64,000 bases of DNA from Anaerolineae bacterium (GCA_022821805.1 JAJECX010000030.1:50780-114779), one strand, 5' to 3'. Positions 9,191 to 17,626 are shown, counted from the stretch's first letter. The notes: generated from the letters alone by a model not told the origin. Made by a program: numbers and translations.

Positions 9191-10030
9191 ATGACCTACC
9201 AACCCAACTTCTACGACTCGCATATGCACAGTCCGCTCTGCAAGCACGCGCGCGGACCGCTCAGCGCCTATGCTGAACAAGCCGAAAAGAAAGGGCTGCG
9301 CGGCATCACCTTCACCTGTCACAGTCCGATGCCGGCTGGCTGGGACGCGGGCTTGCGCATGACGCTGGCGCAGCTGCCGCAGTACGTGGAAATGGTCGAA
9401 AGCGCGCGCGTCGAATTCGCCGGACGCGTCGAAGCGCGCCTGGGCATGGAGAGCGATTATTTCCCCGGCATGGAAGCTTGGATCGACGAACTGCACAGCC
9501 GGGCGGACTTCAGCTACATCCTTGGCTCGGTGCACGCCTTGACCAAGGAGTACAAGGCGAAGTACCTGGAAGGATCTACGCGGCTGGAATACGAGAAGAG
9601 TTATTTTGAAAACCTGGCGAATGCGGCGGAGACGGGACTTTACGACTGCCTCAGCCATCCCGATATCGTTAAGATCGCCAATCCCAAGCAGTATGATGTG
9701 GCCGACCACCTCGATACCATCAAGCGGTCGCTGGATCGGATTGCGGCGACCGGCATCGCCATGGAGCTGAACACCAGCGGCTTGAACAAGTCCTACCCCG
9801 AGATGAACCCGGGCGATGTGATGCTGCGGGAGATGGCGCTGCGGGCGATTCCGGTGGTGATCGGCTCCGATTCGCACGATGCCCATCGCGTCGGCGCCGA
9901 CTTCGAGGTGGCGCTCGCCAATATGCAAAACGCCGGCTACGAGCGCGTCAGTTATTTCATCGACCGCAAGCGCTACGAGCTGGCGATCAGCGAAGTCTAC
10001 CTGGCGGAGCTTCAGCCGCGCCTCGTGTAA
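9191..10030 (+). CDS. PHP-domain phosphatase, histidinol-phosphatase (HisJ/HisK) family
   Basis: 279 aa from ATG 9191 with AGGAG upstream. The PHP metal site is visible as HMHSPLCKH near the N-terminus, followed by FTCHSPMP, GMESDYFPG, LGSVHAL, LSHPD and GSDSHDAHRVG, which together supply the trinuclear metal ligands. This arrangement fits HisK/HisJ-type histidinol-phosphate phosphatase (last phosphatase step of histidine synthesis). No other his genes are in the window, so the substrate is inferred from family only. Confidence 0.88.
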   Translation: MTYQPNFYDSHMHSPLCKHARGPLSAYAEQAEKKGLRGITFTCHSPMPAGWDAGLRMTLAQLPQYVEMVESARVEFAGRVEARLGMESDYFPGMEAWIDELHSRADFSYILGSVHALTKEYKAKYLEGSTRLEYEKSYFENLANAAETGLYDCLSHPDIVKIANPKQYDVADHLDTIKRSLDRIAATGIAMELNTSGLNKSYPEMNPGDVMLREMALRAIPVVIGSDSHDAHRVGADFEVALANMQNAGYERVSYFIDRKRYELAISEVYLAELQPRLV

Positions 10031-10045
10031 TACGATACTGCGTGT

Positions 10046-10097
10046 TCCCCTCCCTCTTTATGCGCCGCGTAGACACTGGCGGTTGGGGGTGGGGGAT
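10046..10097. repeat. C/G-rich hairpin repeat, interrupted by a mini-hairpin
   Basis: CCCCTCCCTCTTTATG on the left and GGTTGGGGGTGGGGG on the right are halves of a repeat family also seen near 42050 and 61770-61925. Between the halves sits the 19-nt mini-hairpin at 10063-10081. The element lies between convergent genes. Confidence 0.6.
10063..10081 (+). repeat. Mini-hairpin copy 1 (stem CGCC/GGCG)
   Basis: CGCC, an 11-nt loop GCGTAGACACT, then GGCG. The four stem pairs are complementary. It lies within a C/G-rich repeat between convergent genes. It is one of six copies whose loop is conserved while the stem sequence changes. Confidence 0.75.
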
Positions 10098-11407
10098 TAA
10101 GCCACGTACCAATCGTCGCGGTTGAGCGGCAAATAATTGCCGGCGCCTTTGCCATCGACCGTCTTGTAGAGCAGCGCCTGATGGATCGAGTTGTAGCCGG
10201 ATTCGAATACCCAGCGCGCGCCCGCCAGGTAGATCCGCCAGCGCCGATAACCGACCGGACCCAGCATGTCGAGTATCGTCTCTTTTTGCGCTTCGTAGCG
10301 CGCCAGCCAATTCTTCAGCGTCAGCGCGTAATGCTCGCGCAGGCTCTCGACATCGCGCACTTCGAAGCCGGCTTTCGCAGCCACATCAAGCACGTAGGCG
10401 ATATGCTGGCTGTCTCCATCGGGGAAGATATACTGCTGCACGAACGAGTCTTTGGCTTGGTATTGCGGGATCTTCGGCGCCTGGAAGAGCGTAATGCCGT
10501 GGTTTAGAAAGACGCCGCCATGCCGCAATAGGCGAAAGGCTTTTTCAAAATAAATCGCCAGGTTCTCGCGCCCGACGTGTTCCACCATGCCAACGCTGAC
10601 GATCTTGTCGAAGGGCATGCTCTCATCGACATTGCGATAATCCAGCATCTCGGCGCGGCAGCGATCTGACAAGCGGGCCGCTTCAATCCGCTCATTCGCC
10701 AGCGCCAACTGCTTCTCGCTAAGGGTTATGCCCAGCGCATCGACGCCGTAATGCTCAGCTGCGTGCATGATCAGCGCGCCCCAGCCGCAGCCGATGTCGA
10801 GCAGGCGATCGCCCGGCTCCAGCCGCAGCTTGCGGCAAATATAATCCAGCTTGCGCGCCTGCGCCGCGTCAATGCTCTCGTCCGGATCTTTGAAGTAAGC
10901 GCAGGAATAGACCATCTTCTCGTCTAGCCACAGCTGATAGAACTCGTTGGAGACATCATAGTGATACTGTATCGCCTGCATATCGCGCTTGACCGAGTGC
11001 TTCTCGCCCGACATATGCGCGATCTGATTGTTGCCGCCGGGGTCGCGCGAGGGCAGGCGCAGCAGCTTCGGCGCGAAACGCAGCGTTTCCGACCAGCTCC
11101 AGCCCTCCCAGAGATAGCGCGCCAAATCGATGGCTGCGTATAATTCGCCTTCTATCTCGAAGTCGCCGAACATATAGGCTTCGCCAAGTTTGCGCTCGGT
11201 CGGCGGGAAGAACATGCGGCGCAGCGCCGACGGTCCGTTCAATACAATTGTGAAGCGCGCGGCGCTTGCGTTGCGCGGTTCCCAAACCGTGCCGTCCCAT
11301 AAGCGAACGGCGAAATCGCGTCCGGGATAATTCTCAAACACAGCGGTCAGCAGTTCCAGCGTATTTGCCACATGGCTGTCGCGCGTCATGACTTGTGCCC
11401 GTGCCAC
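10097..11407 (-). CDS. cfa: Cyclopropane-fatty-acyl-phospholipid synthase
   Basis: 436 aa from GTG 11407; a perfect AGGAGG (11414-11419) 6 nt upstream fixes this start. The C-terminal two-thirds is a SAM methyltransferase with motif I LLDIGCGWGALIMHAAE and the family segment YSCAYF near YHYDVSNEFYQLWLD. CFA synthases methylenate cis double bonds of membrane phospholipids, changing membrane fluidity. The N-terminal roughly 120 residues form the usual lipid-binding domain. Divergent from the LuxR-type regulator. Confidence 0.93.
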   Translation of the reverse strand: MARAQVMTRDSHVANTLELLTAVFENYPGRDFAVRLWDGTVWEPRNASAARFTIVLNGPSALRRMFFPPTERKLGEAYMFGDFEIEGELYAAIDLARYLWEGWSWSETLRFAPKLLRLPSRDPGGNNQIAHMSGEKHSVKRDMQAIQYHYDVSNEFYQLWLDEKMVYSCAYFKDPDESIDAAQARKLDYICRKLRLEPGDRLLDIGCGWGALIMHAAEHYGVDALGITLSEKQLALANERIEAARLSDRCRAEMLDYRNVDESMPFDKIVSVGMVEHVGRENLAIYFEKAFRLLRHGGVFLNHGITLFQAPKIPQYQAKDSFVQQYIFPDGDSQHIAYVLDVAAKAGFEVRDVESLREHYALTLKNWLARYEAQKETILDMLGPVGYRRWRIYLAGARWVFESGYNSIHQALLYKTVDGKGAGNYLPLNRDDWYVA

Positions 11408-11480
11408 AGCGAACCTCCTTTTGCATTTGCCGTGGGAATGAAGCGGAAGGGATAAACGGCTCGTCTTACGTTTGGGCGCA

Positions 11481-11490
11481 GATTATAACA
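11481..11490 (-). promoter_or_regulatory. Extended -10 promoter for the CFA synthase gene
   Basis: On the minus strand TGT precedes TATAAT (11487 to 11482), an extended -10 element. Transcription would begin near 11475, giving a leader of about 70 nt with the strong ribosome site. No clear -35 is present. Confidence 0.5.
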
Positions 11491-11613
11491 AGATTGACAA
11501 CGAAAGTCGAAGCCTCTCGTATACTGTTTGTATCGACAGCCGTGGCTAGTCCCGGCTTGTTCCGCGGACGTAATTCCAGACCGCTCGAATATGGTTCGCG
11601 CCTTCCGACCAAG

Positions 11614-12270
11614 ATGACCGATCATCTCGCACCCGCTACCGAAGCGCAACTGCTCATCGTCGCCGAGAGCCTCTTGAGCCGCGCCGGCTTGTGCGCGCTG
11701 CTGGAAGAACGCGGCTGCCTTGTGCTGGACCAGGTCAATGGCGCGGACTTGCAGCGAGATCTTGTCCGCCTGGAAGCGGATCTGCTGGTGGTTGATATGG
11801 GCTGGGATGCCGAGCAAATGCGCGAACGCCTGACGCGAATTGACAAGGATATTCCGCTGCTGGCGCTGGCGGCCGAGGACGATAACGAGAGCTTGGCGCC
11901 GCTGCTCGGACTGCTGCGCGCCTTCCCCTGCTTTGCCTTGCTGCTGCGGGATAGCGCCGCTGACACCATTGTCGCCGCGCTCGCCGCGCTCGAGGAAGGG
12001 CTGACCGTGCTCGACCCGCGTTTGATCGCTTCGCTCGGCGCTATTATGCCGGACGCAAGTCCGCCGCTGACGAATCCCTTGACCGTGCGGGAAAACGAAG
12101 TCTTGCAGCTGCTCGCGCGCGGACTGACGAACCGCGCTATCGCCCACGAGCTGGGCATCACCCAGCATACGGTCAAATTCCACGTCAACGCGATCATGGG
12201 CAAGCTGGACGCGCAAAGCCGCACCGAAGCGGTCGTCCGCGCCAGCCAACGGGGCATGATCGTGCTGTAG
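11614..12270 (+). CDS. LuxR/NarL-type regulator with degenerate receiver domain
   Basis: 218 aa from ATG 11614. A frame opens further upstream, but residues before MTDHLAPATEAQ have no family resemblance. Residues 10-130 look like a response-regulator receiver. The phosphoacceptor-like Asp is kept (LLVVDMG), but the N-terminal acidic pair (LLIVAES) and the conserved Lys (LLLRDSA) are missing. The C-terminal LuxR HTH is clear: LTVRENEVLQLLARGLTNRA and TQHTVKFHVNAI. No histidine kinase is adjacent. A TTGACA at 11494 with TATACT at 11520 is a weak, over-spaced promoter candidate. Confidence 0.85.
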   Translation: MTDHLAPATEAQLLIVAESLLSRAGLCALLEERGCLVLDQVNGADLQRDLVRLEADLLVVDMGWDAEQMRERLTRIDKDIPLLALAAEDDNESLAPLLGLLRAFPCFALLLRDSAADTIVAALAALEEGLTVLDPRLIASLGAIMPDASPPLTNPLTVRENEVLQLLARGLTNRAIAHELGITQHTVKFHVNAIMGKLDAQSRTEAVVRASQRGMIVL

Positions 12271-12292
12271 GGGCTTTCGAGCGGCGGCGAGC

Positions 12293-12355
12293 GGGCGACA
12301 TGGCATGTCGCCCACCCACCCGTCGAAATCTGTAGGGGCGAGACTTGTCTCGCCC
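12293..12355. repeat. Two tandem REP-like palindromes
   Basis: The first, 12293-12313, is GGGCGACAT/ATGTCGCCC. The second, 12332-12355, starts GTAGGGGCGAGAC and closes GTCTCGCCC, and is nearly identical to the copy at 3628-3651. Both sit in the short gap between the regulator gene and coaE and could act as a transcript 3-prime end. Confidence 0.7.
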
Positions 12356-12377
12356 TCAGGCCCCCGTCAAACTAACA

Positions 12378-12386
12378 TGATATAAT
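12378..12386 (+). promoter_or_regulatory. Extended -10 promoter for coaE
   Basis: TGA followed by a perfect TATAAT (12381-12386). Transcription from about 12393 would leave a 25-nt leader with GGAG (12404-12407) before the TTG start at 12418. This favours 12418 over the GTG at 12391, which would lie at or before the transcript start. Confidence 0.55.
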
Positions 12387-12417
12387 CGCTGTGGACCGAG
12401 AACGGAGCGACGACAGC

Positions 12418-13038
12418 TTGAGCGCGCGCTATCCTGACAAATACCTCATCGGCTTGACCGGCAACATCGCCGTCGGCAAAAGCCGTGTGCGCGAAATCCT
12501 TTCAGAACTCGGCGCCGCCGCCATTGACGCCGATCACATCGCCCATCAGGTTCTCGGCATAGGGGATGCCACGTACGACGCGGTCATCGAGGCTTTCGGC
12601 GACGGCATCCTCAATGACGATGGCGAAATTGAACGCTCGGCTTTGGGCGCGATCGTATTCGCCGACCCCGCTCGCCTCAAGCAACTGGAAAAAATCACCC
12701 ATCCCGCCATTCGCGCCCGTATTGATCTGCGGATTCGCGAGACGGAGGAACGCATCGTGGTGATTGAAGCGATCAAGCTGCTCGAAGGCGCGTTGAAGCA
12801 CGTGGTCGATTCAATCTGGGTGGTCGACGCCGGGCCGGAGAATCAGCTGCATCGTCTGATGACAGCGCGAAGTCTATCCGAAGCGGAAGCGCAGCGCCGA
12901 ATGGAACTACAAAACAGCCAAGCCGACAAACTCCGCCAGGCTGACGTCATCATCCGCAACGATGGCGATATCGCCGATACCCGCGCTCAGGTGACGCGAG
13001 CCTGGCGCGCGATTCCCAGCGGTCCCTGCCGAGAGTAA
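12418..13038 (+). CDS. coaE: Dephospho-CoA kinase
   Basis: 206 aa from TTG 12418, GGAG 10 nt upstream; GTG 12391 is the alternative and adds 9 residues. The P-loop GNIAVGKS is at residues 15-22. IDADHIAHQVL supplies the catalytic Asp region, and LKQLEKITHPAIR is the CoaE signature. The enzyme phosphorylates the ribose 3-prime hydroxyl of dephospho-CoA, the last step of CoA synthesis. Length matches the family. It appears to be transcribed alone. Confidence 0.93.
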   Translation: MSARYPDKYLIGLTGNIAVGKSRVREILSELGAAAIDADHIAHQVLGIGDATYDAVIEAFGDGILNDDGEIERSALGAIVFADPARLKQLEKITHPAIRARIDLRIRETEERIVVIEAIKLLEGALKHVVDSIWVVDAGPENQLHRLMTARSLSEAEAQRRMELQNSQADKLRQADVIIRNDGDIADTRAQVTRAWRAIPSGPCRE

Positions 13039-13049
13039 GCGCGACCGAC

Positions 13050-13075
13050 GGTCCGTGTCGGCGGTCCGTGTCGGC
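13050..13075. repeat. Tandem 13-bp direct repeat
   Basis: GGTCCGTGTCGGC occurs twice head to tail (13050-13062 and 13063-13075), directly followed by a mini-hairpin copy. Non-coding, 3-prime of coaE. Confidence 0.75.
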
Positions 13076-13094
13076 GGGCAGTGTCTACGCGCCC
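13076..13094 (-). repeat. Mini-hairpin copy 2 (stem GGGC/GCCC)
   Basis: GGGC, loop AGTGTCTACGC (the complement of the consensus loop), then GCCC. It abuts the tandem 13-bp repeat. The stem sequence differs from copy 1 but stays fully complementary. Confidence 0.75.
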
Positions 13095-13233
13095 TATGCG
13101 CCCTACGTTCGGCACTGCGTCACAGGCGCCCGCGCGACCCAATCTTCATCTGGCTACGAATGGTGTCATCGGACATAATGACGCTTCGACAACTACCTTC
13201 GGCACTTGCCCATTGCAGTGGAGACATGACGAC

Positions 13234-14499
13234 ATGAAACGCTATTTCCCTTTGCTGGTTCTTGTATTCGCGATCGCCGCCTTCAGCGCTGTGGCGCATG
13301 CCAGTGGCGAATGCGCCGATGCGCTGGGCTGCGTCGAGGTCGCGCCTGACGATAATATTGTAATCGGCGGATTATTGCGTTTATCGGGCTCGCCGTCTCG
13401 CGCCGGCGACGTCACGCGGAGCGCGTTCCAACTGGCGGCATTGGCGCGTGAAGGCAGGCTGCTGGGGCGGGAAATCGAGTTCATTGTTGAAGACAGCGCC
13501 TGCTCTGAGGAAATTGCGCGGGAAGCGGCGCGGCGCATCGTCGCGAATCCGGCGATCGTCGGCGTCATCGGCACCAATTGCTCGCTGGCGGCGAAAGGCG
13601 CCTTGCCCATCATCAGCGCCGCTGGTTGGCTCATGATGTCGCCAGCGAATTCGTCGCCTTTTTTGACCAATGCAGACCGCGAAGCCGGGGGGTTATATCA
13701 GCCGGGCTACTACCGCACGGCGCATAACGATCTCTTCCAGGGGGCTTTTAGCGCGCAATTTGCGGCAAGCGTATTGGGCGTCACAACTATGGCGACAATC
13801 GATGATGGCGATCCATATACCACCGGGCTGTCGCGTGCGATGGCGGCCGCCTTTGAAGGCTTGGGCGGCGAAGTTGTTTACCGCGGCGCGATCAGCCGGG
13901 GCGACAGCGACATGAGCGCGGCGCTGGGCGCGATAGCCGCTGCCGGCGCGGAGCTTGTTTATTTTCCCGTCTTCGGGAGCGAGGCGCAATTCATCATTGA
14001 GCAGCTGGCGGAGACGCCGGGGCTGGAAAACACAATCATGATGTCTGCCGACGGCGCCCTATCGCAGTCTTTCGCCCAAGGCGCGGGCGAGGCGGCGAGG
14101 GGCCTCTATATGTCTGGTCCGCACGTTGCCGGCGACGCTTATGCCGCCTTCCTGCAGCGGTGGCGGCGGGAGATTGATGAGGCGGGACCCAGCAACGTCT
14201 TCCATGCCCATGCCTATGATGCCGCCAACCTGCTGTTTGCGGCGCTTGAGACGGTCGCGCTTGAACGCGATGACGGTACGCTGATCATCGGCAGAGCGGC
14301 GCTGCGGGAAGCTCTATTCGCTATCGAGGGCTATCCCGGCTTGACTGGCTCGCTCGCTTGCCAAGACGAATCGCCATACGCGGGCGATTGCGCCACCGGC
14401 GAAGCGCTGGCGATATTTCAACTCAGCGGGTCCGAGGTCCATGATGGCAATTGGCCCCCGCCCGTCGTCTGGACCGCTGGCATGGCAGAGGATGGATAG
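13234..14499 (+). CDS. Branched-chain amino acid-type ABC substrate-binding protein (LivJ/K-like)
   Basis: 421 aa from ATG 13234. The upstream extension is intergenic repeat DNA and is rejected; GGAGAC lies about 8 nt before the ATG. The N-terminal signal peptide is MKRYFPLLVLVFAIAAFSAV ending near AHASG. The mature part has the type-I periplasmic fold: VIGTNCSLAAKGALPIISAA, an AHAYDAANLLFAALETV segment and a C-terminal Cys pair. No permease or ATPase gene is nearby, so it is an orphan sensor/binding protein or serves a transporter elsewhere. Confidence 0.85.
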   Translation: MKRYFPLLVLVFAIAAFSAVAHASGECADALGCVEVAPDDNIVIGGLLRLSGSPSRAGDVTRSAFQLAALAREGRLLGREIEFIVEDSACSEEIAREAARRIVANPAIVGVIGTNCSLAAKGALPIISAAGWLMMSPANSSPFLTNADREAGGLYQPGYYRTAHNDLFQGAFSAQFAASVLGVTTMATIDDGDPYTTGLSRAMAAAFEGLGGEVVYRGAISRGDSDMSAALGAIAAAGAELVYFPVFGSEAQFIIEQLAETPGLENTIMMSADGALSQSFAQGAGEAARGLYMSGPHVAGDAYAAFLQRWRREIDEAGPSNVFHAHAYDAANLLFAALETVALERDDGTLIIGRAALREALFAIEGYPGLTGSLACQDESPYAGDCATGEALAIFQLSGSEVHDGNWPPPVVWTAGMAEDG

Positions 14500-14775
14500 C
14501 GGGCAGGACATGGGGATTTCCTGCTACCTCCGAGGACAAGGAGTTAATTGAGGGCGCCAAGGAAAGCACGTTGTAGGGGCGATTCTGTGAATCGCTCGTC
14601 GGTGACAAGCGCCAGACTGCAGGCGACTCACAGATTCGCCTCAACAGATATCGCCTGGCGTGCGCGCATGACCCAAGGTGCGCCACTACGGATTGTGTTT
14701 TGGGGAGGCTCAAATGGCGGAATCGGCGGCTCTGACGATTGAGCGCGCCTGTGATCCGGCCCATCCTCGTTCTCG
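14500..14775. other. Intergenic region with one REP-like palindrome
   Basis: About 275 nt between convergent genes. It holds the palindrome at 14573-14597 and no convincing reading frame. Short open frames on both strands lack ribosome sites and protein-like composition. Confidence 0.6.
14573..14597 (+). repeat. GTAG-headed palindrome
   Basis: GTAGGGGCGATT, loop CTGTG, AATCGCTC. It has the same loop and layout as the arms that flank the interrupted copy at 29051-29094, which makes it a useful reference for that copy. Confidence 0.7.
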
Positions 14776-14979
14776 CTATACGTTCTTGCTTTCGGCGTTG
14801 GGCGGCGCTGGGCGGTTTTCGTCTGTGGCTCGCTCTATCCGGTTGGGCACTTCTTGGCTGCGCTGTGCTACAACCACGTCAAAGTCCGGGTCAGGATTTT
14901 CGAGCAGAGAAGCCAAGGTTATCGATTCTACCGTTTCACCTTGTTGGCTGTTATCATTCTGCGGCTCATCATTGACCAC
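14776..14979 (-). CDS. Small acidic protein, unknown function
   Basis: 67 aa from GTG 14979, supported by AAGGAG (complement of 14987-14992) 7 nt upstream. The product is acidic, Asn/Gln/Asp/Glu-rich and without membrane segments (NDEPQNDNSQQGETVE at the start). I recognise no family. Its start lies 21 nt from the divergent ATG at 15001, so promoters for the two genes would have to lie inside each other's coding sequence, or only one is real. The clean ribosome site is the main support. Confidence 0.4.
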   Translation of the reverse strand: MVNDEPQNDNSQQGETVESITLASLLENPDPDFDVVVAQRSQEVPNRIERATDENRPAPPNAESKNV

Positions 14980-15000
14980 AGGTTGTCTCCTTGAGGATTT

Positions 15001-15522
15001 ATGAATAGGGACAAAAACATTATAACACATGTTTCGCCGGAAGCGGAACAGGATATGATCAGGCGCCTTGACGGTGTGATCGAGTCAACGATAAAGACAC
15101 ACGAAATCTTGGAGGCAAAGGCGAAATTTGGCTTCACTATTCTTAGTTCGGCTATGGCTCTTGTGCTGTTTGCCTTTGCGAATGTCTCCGGTCTGGCGGC
15201 TAAGGTTAGTACTGACGCCATTCAATTGTTTGTGATTTTTGATCTATTTGCGGTTTTCTTTACTTTGGCAGTCATGTGGCCCCGCTATCAGCCAATCGCA
15301 ATTATACAGCCAAGCGAACCCGCATTAGAAAAATGGCGGAAGCTGACACCCGCGAAATACCGGGCAAACTTGCTGGCGCAATATACAAAGCTCTGGAAAC
15401 AGCATAAGGACGTCATCGCTCCAAAGACCAGCGCGTTTCAAGCAGCTTGCCTATTTACGGGTTTAGCGTTCTTTGCTTTTGCTGTGATCTTGTATCAATT
15501 AACGGGTTCGCATATTGCTTGA
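15001..15522 (+). CDS. Membrane protein resembling Pycsar-effector (PycTM)/SLATT domains
   Basis: 173 aa from ATG 15001, GAGG 4 nt upstream. An amphipathic helix (EILEAKAKFG) leads into a membrane hairpin (FTILSSAMALVLFAFANVSG, then IQLFVIFDLFAVFFTLAVMW) followed at once by PRY. Next come a polar segment and a third hydrophobic helix at the C-terminus (ACLFTGLAFFAFAVILYQL). This helix - two TM - Pro-Arg - polar - TM layout is typical of PycTM and SLATT effectors, which depolarise membranes on sensing cyclic nucleotides. No cyclase gene is adjacent, so the assignment is tentative. Confidence 0.55.
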   Translation: MNRDKNIITHVSPEAEQDMIRRLDGVIESTIKTHEILEAKAKFGFTILSSAMALVLFAFANVSGLAAKVSTDAIQLFVIFDLFAVFFTLAVMWPRYQPIAIIQPSEPALEKWRKLTPAKYRANLLAQYTKLWKQHKDVIAPKTSAFQAACLFTGLAFFAFAVILYQLTGSHIA

Positions 15523-15654
15523 AGCGACGCCATTCGTTTCTTTACCCATTGATTTTGCGGGATTGATAGGATAGACCGATTGCGAACGCGAGTTAGCGGC
15601 TAGCACTAGCCTTGCAGATTACATCCGAACTAAAGATAGCATTGGGTGGTATGA

Positions 15655-17115
15655 ATGACCGAACTGACAAGCCTGAGCATCGCCGCGGCGCTGGAACTGA
15701 TGCGCGCCCGCGAAATCTCCGCGCTGGAATTGACCGAAGCGCATCTGACGCAAATCGAGCGCCTCGATCCCGAAATCCGCGCCTTCTTGACCGTCAGCGC
15801 CGACTTCGCGCGCGGGCAAGCGGTGGCAGCCGATGTGGCGCGCGCCGCCGGCGATGTGCGGCCGCTGCTCGGCATCCCGATCGCGCTGAAAGACGTGCTA
15901 TCGACCAAGGGCATCGAAACCACCTGCGGCTCGAAGATTCTCAAGGGATATCATCCCATCTTTGACGCGACCGCCGTCGCAAGGCTCTACGACGCCGGCG
16001 CGGTCATGCTGGGCAAGCTGAACATGGACGAGTTCGCCATGGGCTCGTCCACCGAGAACAGCGGCTTCTTTCCCACCGCCAATCCCTGGAATCTGGAACA
16101 TGTCCCGGGTGGCAGCAGTGGCGGCAGCGCAGCCGCCGTCGCCGCCAACATGGCGCTGGCGAGCCTGGGCACCGATACCGGCGGCAGCATCCGCCAGCCG
16201 GCTTCGTTCTGCGGGCTCAGCGCGATCAAGCCGAGCTATGGCCGGGTTTCACGCTATGGTTTGATCGCTTACGGCTCTTCGTTTGATCAAGCCGGTCCTT
16301 TTGCCAGAAGCGTCGAAGATGTGGCGCGCGTGCTGGGTGTCATCGCCGGCCGCGATTCGCTCGATTCGACCAGTATGCCGGCCGCCGCGCCCGATTATCT
16401 GGCGGCGCTGGACGGCGAAATCGCCGGCTTGAAGATCGGCATTCCCGCCGAATACTTCGCCGCGGGCTTGCAGCCGGAGGTGGAGTCGGCCGTGCGCGCG
16501 GCGGTAGCGCAGCTTGAAGATATGGGCGCCGAGGCGCGCGAACTCAGCTTCAAGCATGCCGATTACTGCCTGCCCGCCTATTACATCATCGCTATGGCCG
16601 AGGCGAGCGCCAACCTGGCGCGTTACGATGGCGTCCGCTTTGGCGCTCGCGTCGATGGCGCCGACTTGATAGATACCTACAAGAAAACGCGTGGCGCCGG
16701 CTTCGGCGAAGAAGTGAAGCGCCGCGTCATGCTCGGCACCTACACGCTCTCGGCTGGCTACTACGATGCCTATTACGGCAAGGCGCAGGCGGTGCGCACG
16801 CTGATACGGGGGGACTTCGACGCGCTATTCGACGAAGTTGATGTCTTGATTGCGCCGGTCGCGCCGACAACCGCCTTCAAATTTGGCGAAGTGACCGACG
16901 ATCCCTTGCGCATGATTCTAGCTGATGTGCTGACAATATCGGCCAATCTGGCCGGCATCCCCGGCTTGAGCGTACCCTGCGGCTTTGACGCAGCCGGCCT
17001 GCCAATTGGCATGCAGATTCTGGGCGCGCCTTTCACCGAGGAGCGGTTACTGCGCGTTGGCCATGCTTATCAGCGCGCTACCGATTGGCATTTGCGCTCG
17101 CCGGCGCTGGTCTGA
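15655..17115 (+). CDS. gatA: Asp/Glu-tRNA amidotransferase subunit A
   Basis: 486 aa from ATG 15655. The amidase Ser-cisSer-Lys triad is readable: Lys78 in GIPIALKDV, Ser153 in VPGGSSGGSAAAVAA and Ser177 in GTDTGGSIRQPASFCG, at positions typical of GatA. GatA releases ammonia from glutamine or asparagine to convert Glu-tRNAGln or Asp-tRNAAsn in the GatCAB complex. gatB and gatC are not in the window. Its 3-prime end overlaps the convergent Abi-like frame by 38 nt, the border of the defence island. Confidence 0.95.
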   Translation: MTELTSLSIAAALELMRAREISALELTEAHLTQIERLDPEIRAFLTVSADFARGQAVAADVARAAGDVRPLLGIPIALKDVLSTKGIETTCGSKILKGYHPIFDATAVARLYDAGAVMLGKLNMDEFAMGSSTENSGFFPTANPWNLEHVPGGSSGGSAAAVAANMALASLGTDTGGSIRQPASFCGLSAIKPSYGRVSRYGLIAYGSSFDQAGPFARSVEDVARVLGVIAGRDSLDSTSMPAAAPDYLAALDGEIAGLKIGIPAEYFAAGLQPEVESAVRAAVAQLEDMGAEARELSFKHADYCLPAYYIIAMAEASANLARYDGVRFGARVDGADLIDTYKKTRGAGFGEEVKRRVMLGTYTLSAGYYDAYYGKAQAVRTLIRGDFDALFDEVDVLIAPVAPTTAFKFGEVTDDPLRMILADVLTISANLAGIPGLSVPCGFDAAGLPIGMQILGAPFTEERLLRVGHAYQRATDWHLRSPALV

Positions 17116-17626
17116 TTTTTTCAATACAGAGTAAGGCAAAATGCACTACCTTGGGAATATCCTGTTCAATATGAGTTTTGGACACCGCACTGCGCACACT
17201 TCCTCTGCTGATGAGATAATCTGCGTCCTTGAGAGCAACCTGCACTACTTCCGATGTTGAGTTGGGTGATATGTCGTCTACTAATGTGGATTCCGACTCG
17301 AGCCTTTGCACGACTTGCTCAAACTTTGGATGTAGTTTTTCTTGACGCGAGGCACCGTCGAAGAGTCCAGGCTCATAAAACTTCGCTAGAACCGCACGAA
17401 CAATCTTCGCTTGATTTTGTGGCGGTTGAGATTTCAATATCTCGATGAATTCGGTGTGCACTGCACGTGCCGAATTGCTTTTCGGCTCAATGTCCAAATC
17501 ACAGTCTACCTGCAAGAATTCTCGCAGCGTCCCACCGTGATAGAATCCCCGCAGTCGGCCATATTCTTCTACTCCAATGTAGTAGTTTATGAGGAGATCA
17601 AGTTCCCGAGAGGTTAACTTGGACAT
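17078..17626 (-). CDS. Abortive-infection family protein, probably truncated
   Basis: 182 aa from ATG 17626 with AGG 7 nt upstream. The N-terminal block RELDLLINYYIGVEEYG and the later ALKDADYLISRGSVRSAVSK resemble the abortive-infection (Abi_C/HEPN-like) family. There the last block normally continues as a roughly 60-80 residue helical domain starting SAVDRxHTALHGYL. Here similarity stops after SAVSKTHI, and the last 28 residues run into the complement of gatA. I infer loss of the C-terminal domain when the island joined gatA. AT-rich relative to neighbours. Confidence 0.6.
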   Translation of the reverse strand: MSKLTSRELDLLINYYIGVEEYGRLRGFYHGGTLREFLQVDCDLDIEPKSNSARAVHTEFIEILKSQPPQNQAKIVRAVLAKFYEPGLFDGASRQEKLHPKFEQVVQRLESESTLVDDISPNSTSEVVQVALKDADYLISRGSVRSAVSKTHIEQDIPKVVHFALLCIEKIRPAPASANANR

